Positions 61,869 through 64,000 of a stretch of 64,000 bases of DNA are shown in pieces. The first letter of the stretch is position 1. Each line of letters opens with the position of its first letter. Origin of the DNA: Paragorgia papillata (lineage: Eukaryota; Cnidaria; Anthozoa; Scleralcyonacea; Coralliidae); contig JAWNZC010000001.1 in the NCBI GenBank assembly GCA_035771165.1, positions 992,001-1,056,000 of the forward strand, given 5' to 3'. The notes below the pieces were generated by a model, which had not been told where the DNA came from, did not search any database, and saw only the letters and a program-made list of their open reading frames with translations. Position numbers and translations under genes: made by a program.

Positions 61869-63288
61869 ACACAGTCGCAGTACACTTTATAAGTTTTATT
61901 CGCAAATTTTACAAGGTCGTACACAGTTCGAAGGTGAAACTAATAAATCGTGGTCGGCAGTTTTTATAATTGCGTTTTGCAGTTGAGGATTACACTTTGC
62001 CAATACTTTTGAAACATCGCAGTTCCTCCTTATACAAGCAGACATGGTGAAATGATCGCATTGTCACTGTGTAGGCGTCGAATGTAGCGTGTAGCGAAAT
62101 CAGTTCAGTTTCGAGTTTTCTAGCCTACAGGTTTGGTCGCTTGAGGTCGCGTGAGAAGAGGTTTCGAACTTCACTTGGCAAACTAGACACGTTGAAATGG
62201 TTGAATGTTCTTTATTCGAATTTGAAGTAGCGATAATGTCGTTTGCACATTCCTGCGAGTTCAAACTAAGAGTAAAACAATTAAACTATACTCAACAATA
62301 AATAACCTAGAAGCATAACAAATCAACGCTATTTAACTAACAAAGGTACAGTACGCATGCAAATAAAATATAATCAATATTACTTTGATCTCCTCTCGTG
62401 GTTCGATTCTGAAGTAGCAGTTCAATAATACTAGTCACGTTTATCTTTCTCTCTTCAAGAGTACAATGTTCCCTCCTCAGGTCTATCTCAATCCTAATTC
62501 ACATTACATAGCTGCTCATATATTATTAGATATAAACTTAACCATTCTAATTATCAACGTAAGTACTAAAGTCATTTGAGACTAACATTCCGGCCCTTAA
62601 AGGCGGGTATATTAAAGCCTTTGCATAGTTTACAGAAAACATAAACTAAGTAAATGTTCTAAACTAACAATTTTAATATATAATAAAAGTAATAATTTTG
62701 AGATGATTGCATATGCCCTGATTGGGACTGGTGGACTCGTGGAGTAACAGGCTGGTGTTGATGGTTGCAACAAGAGGAGTTCAATACGGGTACATGAACA
62801 TGACTTGGATTGAACTGCGCTGCTTCTGCACTTAAGGAAGTTATTGGCTGATTGAGATGTACCGAGGCAGGTCTGGTAGTCGTTTGGTTTCCCGGATGAC
62901 AGCTGGTTGAAACTGCAGCAGGATGAGTTTGAAAATTGTCATGCAATGGTGTTGCATTGCAGTTCGACATAAAAATTGCGGTTTGTAATATCACCTGTTT
63001 TTTCTGAATTATTTGAAGATATATAAAGCAGACGGAGGTTGAAGACCGGTGAAAGGGGTGCATGATGTCTGTATAACATGCAAAGTTCTAAAATTAGCCC
63101 TGATACACCTATGTTACGTTAGCTGTACGGTAATACATAATTATTTACAGTAGACATTACATATAAAGCTACTCTTAACTCCACACTTAAACCAAATGAA
63201 AGTACAGCAGTAATCGACTGCGAAACAACAGGAGGTAAGGTTTTATCTTAATGGTAAGCAACATGACACCCGGAGTGACTTATGGCAT

Positions 63289-63419
63289 TTAACCCATTCA
63301 TGCCTAACTTAGACAGCCTTTAAAATTTTATTCTGGCTAACAGCAGAGTTAAATGCCAGATGATTTATTTACGATAATTAGTGAAGGGGCCGGTTGAGGC
63401 CTAGGCAGGAATAGGTTAA
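63289..63419. repeat. Second copy of the TTAACCCATT MITE
   Basis: The ends TTAACCCATTCATGCCTAA and TAGGCAGGAATAGGTTAA match the copy at 21,240-21,345. Confidence 0.6.
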
Positions 63420-63453
63420 CATAATAACATTGCAATTTTCTAATTAACAATTA

Positions 63454-63540
63454 GATAACGAGCCCGAGTTTTCTATGAGCAGATAGACAACGAGGCGAAG
63501 CGCAGTTGTCTATAGCTCATAGAAAACGAGGGCGAGTTGT
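63454..63540. repeat. Inverted repeat with GAGGCGAAGCGC loop
   Basis: GTTTTCTATGAGC and GCTCATAGAAAAC arms, extended by GATAGACAAC/GTTGTCTAT, enclose GAGGCGAAGCGCA, the same loop word as the element at 44,315. Confidence 0.7.
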
Positions 63541-64000
63541 GTAATTGTTTTAGTGTAAATTTGCCACTGAAGTTCATTAACTATGAACCAGAGCTTAAAC
63601 CGAAAAGAACCTTCGTTTTAGCTTCAATAGTTTTATCCAATTTAGGCATTGAATTCTGCTCCTGCTCGCAGCGAGCGCCGACTCCGAACGATATTTTGAA
63701 ATATGTTTTGTTTGCAATATATAGTTACTTCGTTTTAACCAAAAAGAACAAATTATGTAATCATCTTACCATTAATAATTTCCACCCCAGTCATTTTGCA
63801 GCTTCTTTTGTTGTCTCATGTATCCTTTTGTCATACTACGACATATTGTGTTTTCTACTTCATGCTAACTACTTCATGTTACGCCAGCATAATGGACTGC
63901 ATGTAAAATGCTCGGTGATTGGTTAACCTGGCATAAAAGGAGGATTTTGATTGGCTTCTAACAGAAGCTCGCAAATTTATATCAATAGTGTATAGTGAGT

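Larger units (their letters stand above)
61869..64000. other. No supported gene
   Basis: A minus-strand feature resembling an LTR edge with polypurine tract (AAGGGCCGGAA then TGTTAGTCTC, near 62,600-62,580) and AATAAAG at about 62,205 may be another retrotransposon remnant. ORFs at 62,659-63,063 (-) and 63,537-63,926 (+) have no recognisable domain. Two short inverted repeats are listed separately. Confidence 0.5.

Noticed and set aside
62580..63063. Minus-strand LTR edge and 134-residue ORF as another retrotransposon
   Set aside because: A polypurine-like tract and TGTTAG are suggestive, but no second LTR, PBS or pol sequence was found; left as an unresolved note.
63537..63926. 129-residue ORF on the plus strand
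   Set aside because: It begins in a palindromic repeat, has no recognised domain, and its composition is that of random AT-rich sequence.

Overview
The window looks like metazoan genomic DNA, probably from a marine invertebrate and most likely a cnidarian. This is inferred from the AT-rich composition, spliced genes with GT-AG introns, microsatellites, and the mix of BEL/Pao, hAT, pogo-like, TTAA-flanked and Polinton elements. No ordinary housekeeping gene was recognised, so the species is not identified.

Region 1 (1-20,728) is an apparently intact, intronless Polinton/Maverick (adintovirus-type) element. It is bounded by a perfect 48-bp inverted repeat at 1-48 and 20,681-20,728. It carries about 26 genes: protein-primed DNA polymerase B, a retroviral-type integrase, an archaeo-eukaryotic (AEP) primase, an FtsK/HerA-type packaging ATPase, major and minor capsid proteins, a collagen-like protein and a second probable surface protein sharing its N-terminus, a TFIIB-like zinc-ribbon protein, small zinc-finger proteins, two NUMOD1-like paralogues and a set of small membrane proteins. 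Almost every start codon is immediately preceded by an AATAA(A) motif, and stem-loops follow many stop codons, which suggests a shared viral-style transcription code. No adenain-type maturation protease was recognised.

Region 2 (20,729-29,190) holds long palindromes, a tRNA-derived inverted pair, microsatellites and MITEs. It also holds a likely transposon gene set: a HECT ubiquitin-ligase-like ORF (+), a DDE integrase-like transposase (-), and a fragment resembling an OTU/tegument-type cysteine protease (-), with a 20-bp minisatellite between the last two.

Region 3 (29,196-39,264, minus strand) is the 5' half of a BEL/Pao retrotransposon (LTR, gag, zinc knuckle, protease) with two hAT transposons nested in it. 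One hAT has a perfect 8-bp target duplication and a transposase broken by a single stop codon. The 3' half of a matching element (reverse transcriptase, RNase H, integrase, LTR) lies on the plus strand at 57,217-61,868. The two outer LTR ends carry the same 5-bp target-site duplication (ACACA), so one insertion was probably split by an inversion of about 28 kb.

Region 4 (39,265-57,216) lies inside that putative inversion. It has a nine-exon, transposase-derived-looking gene on the minus strand (49,363 to 45,137), and divergently a decayed multi-exon gene with a CIDE-N domain, a coiled coil, a transposase-like core and a C-terminal PHD finger (50,924-56,300). MITEs and simple repeats surround them. 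Region 5 (61,869-64,000) has no supported gene.
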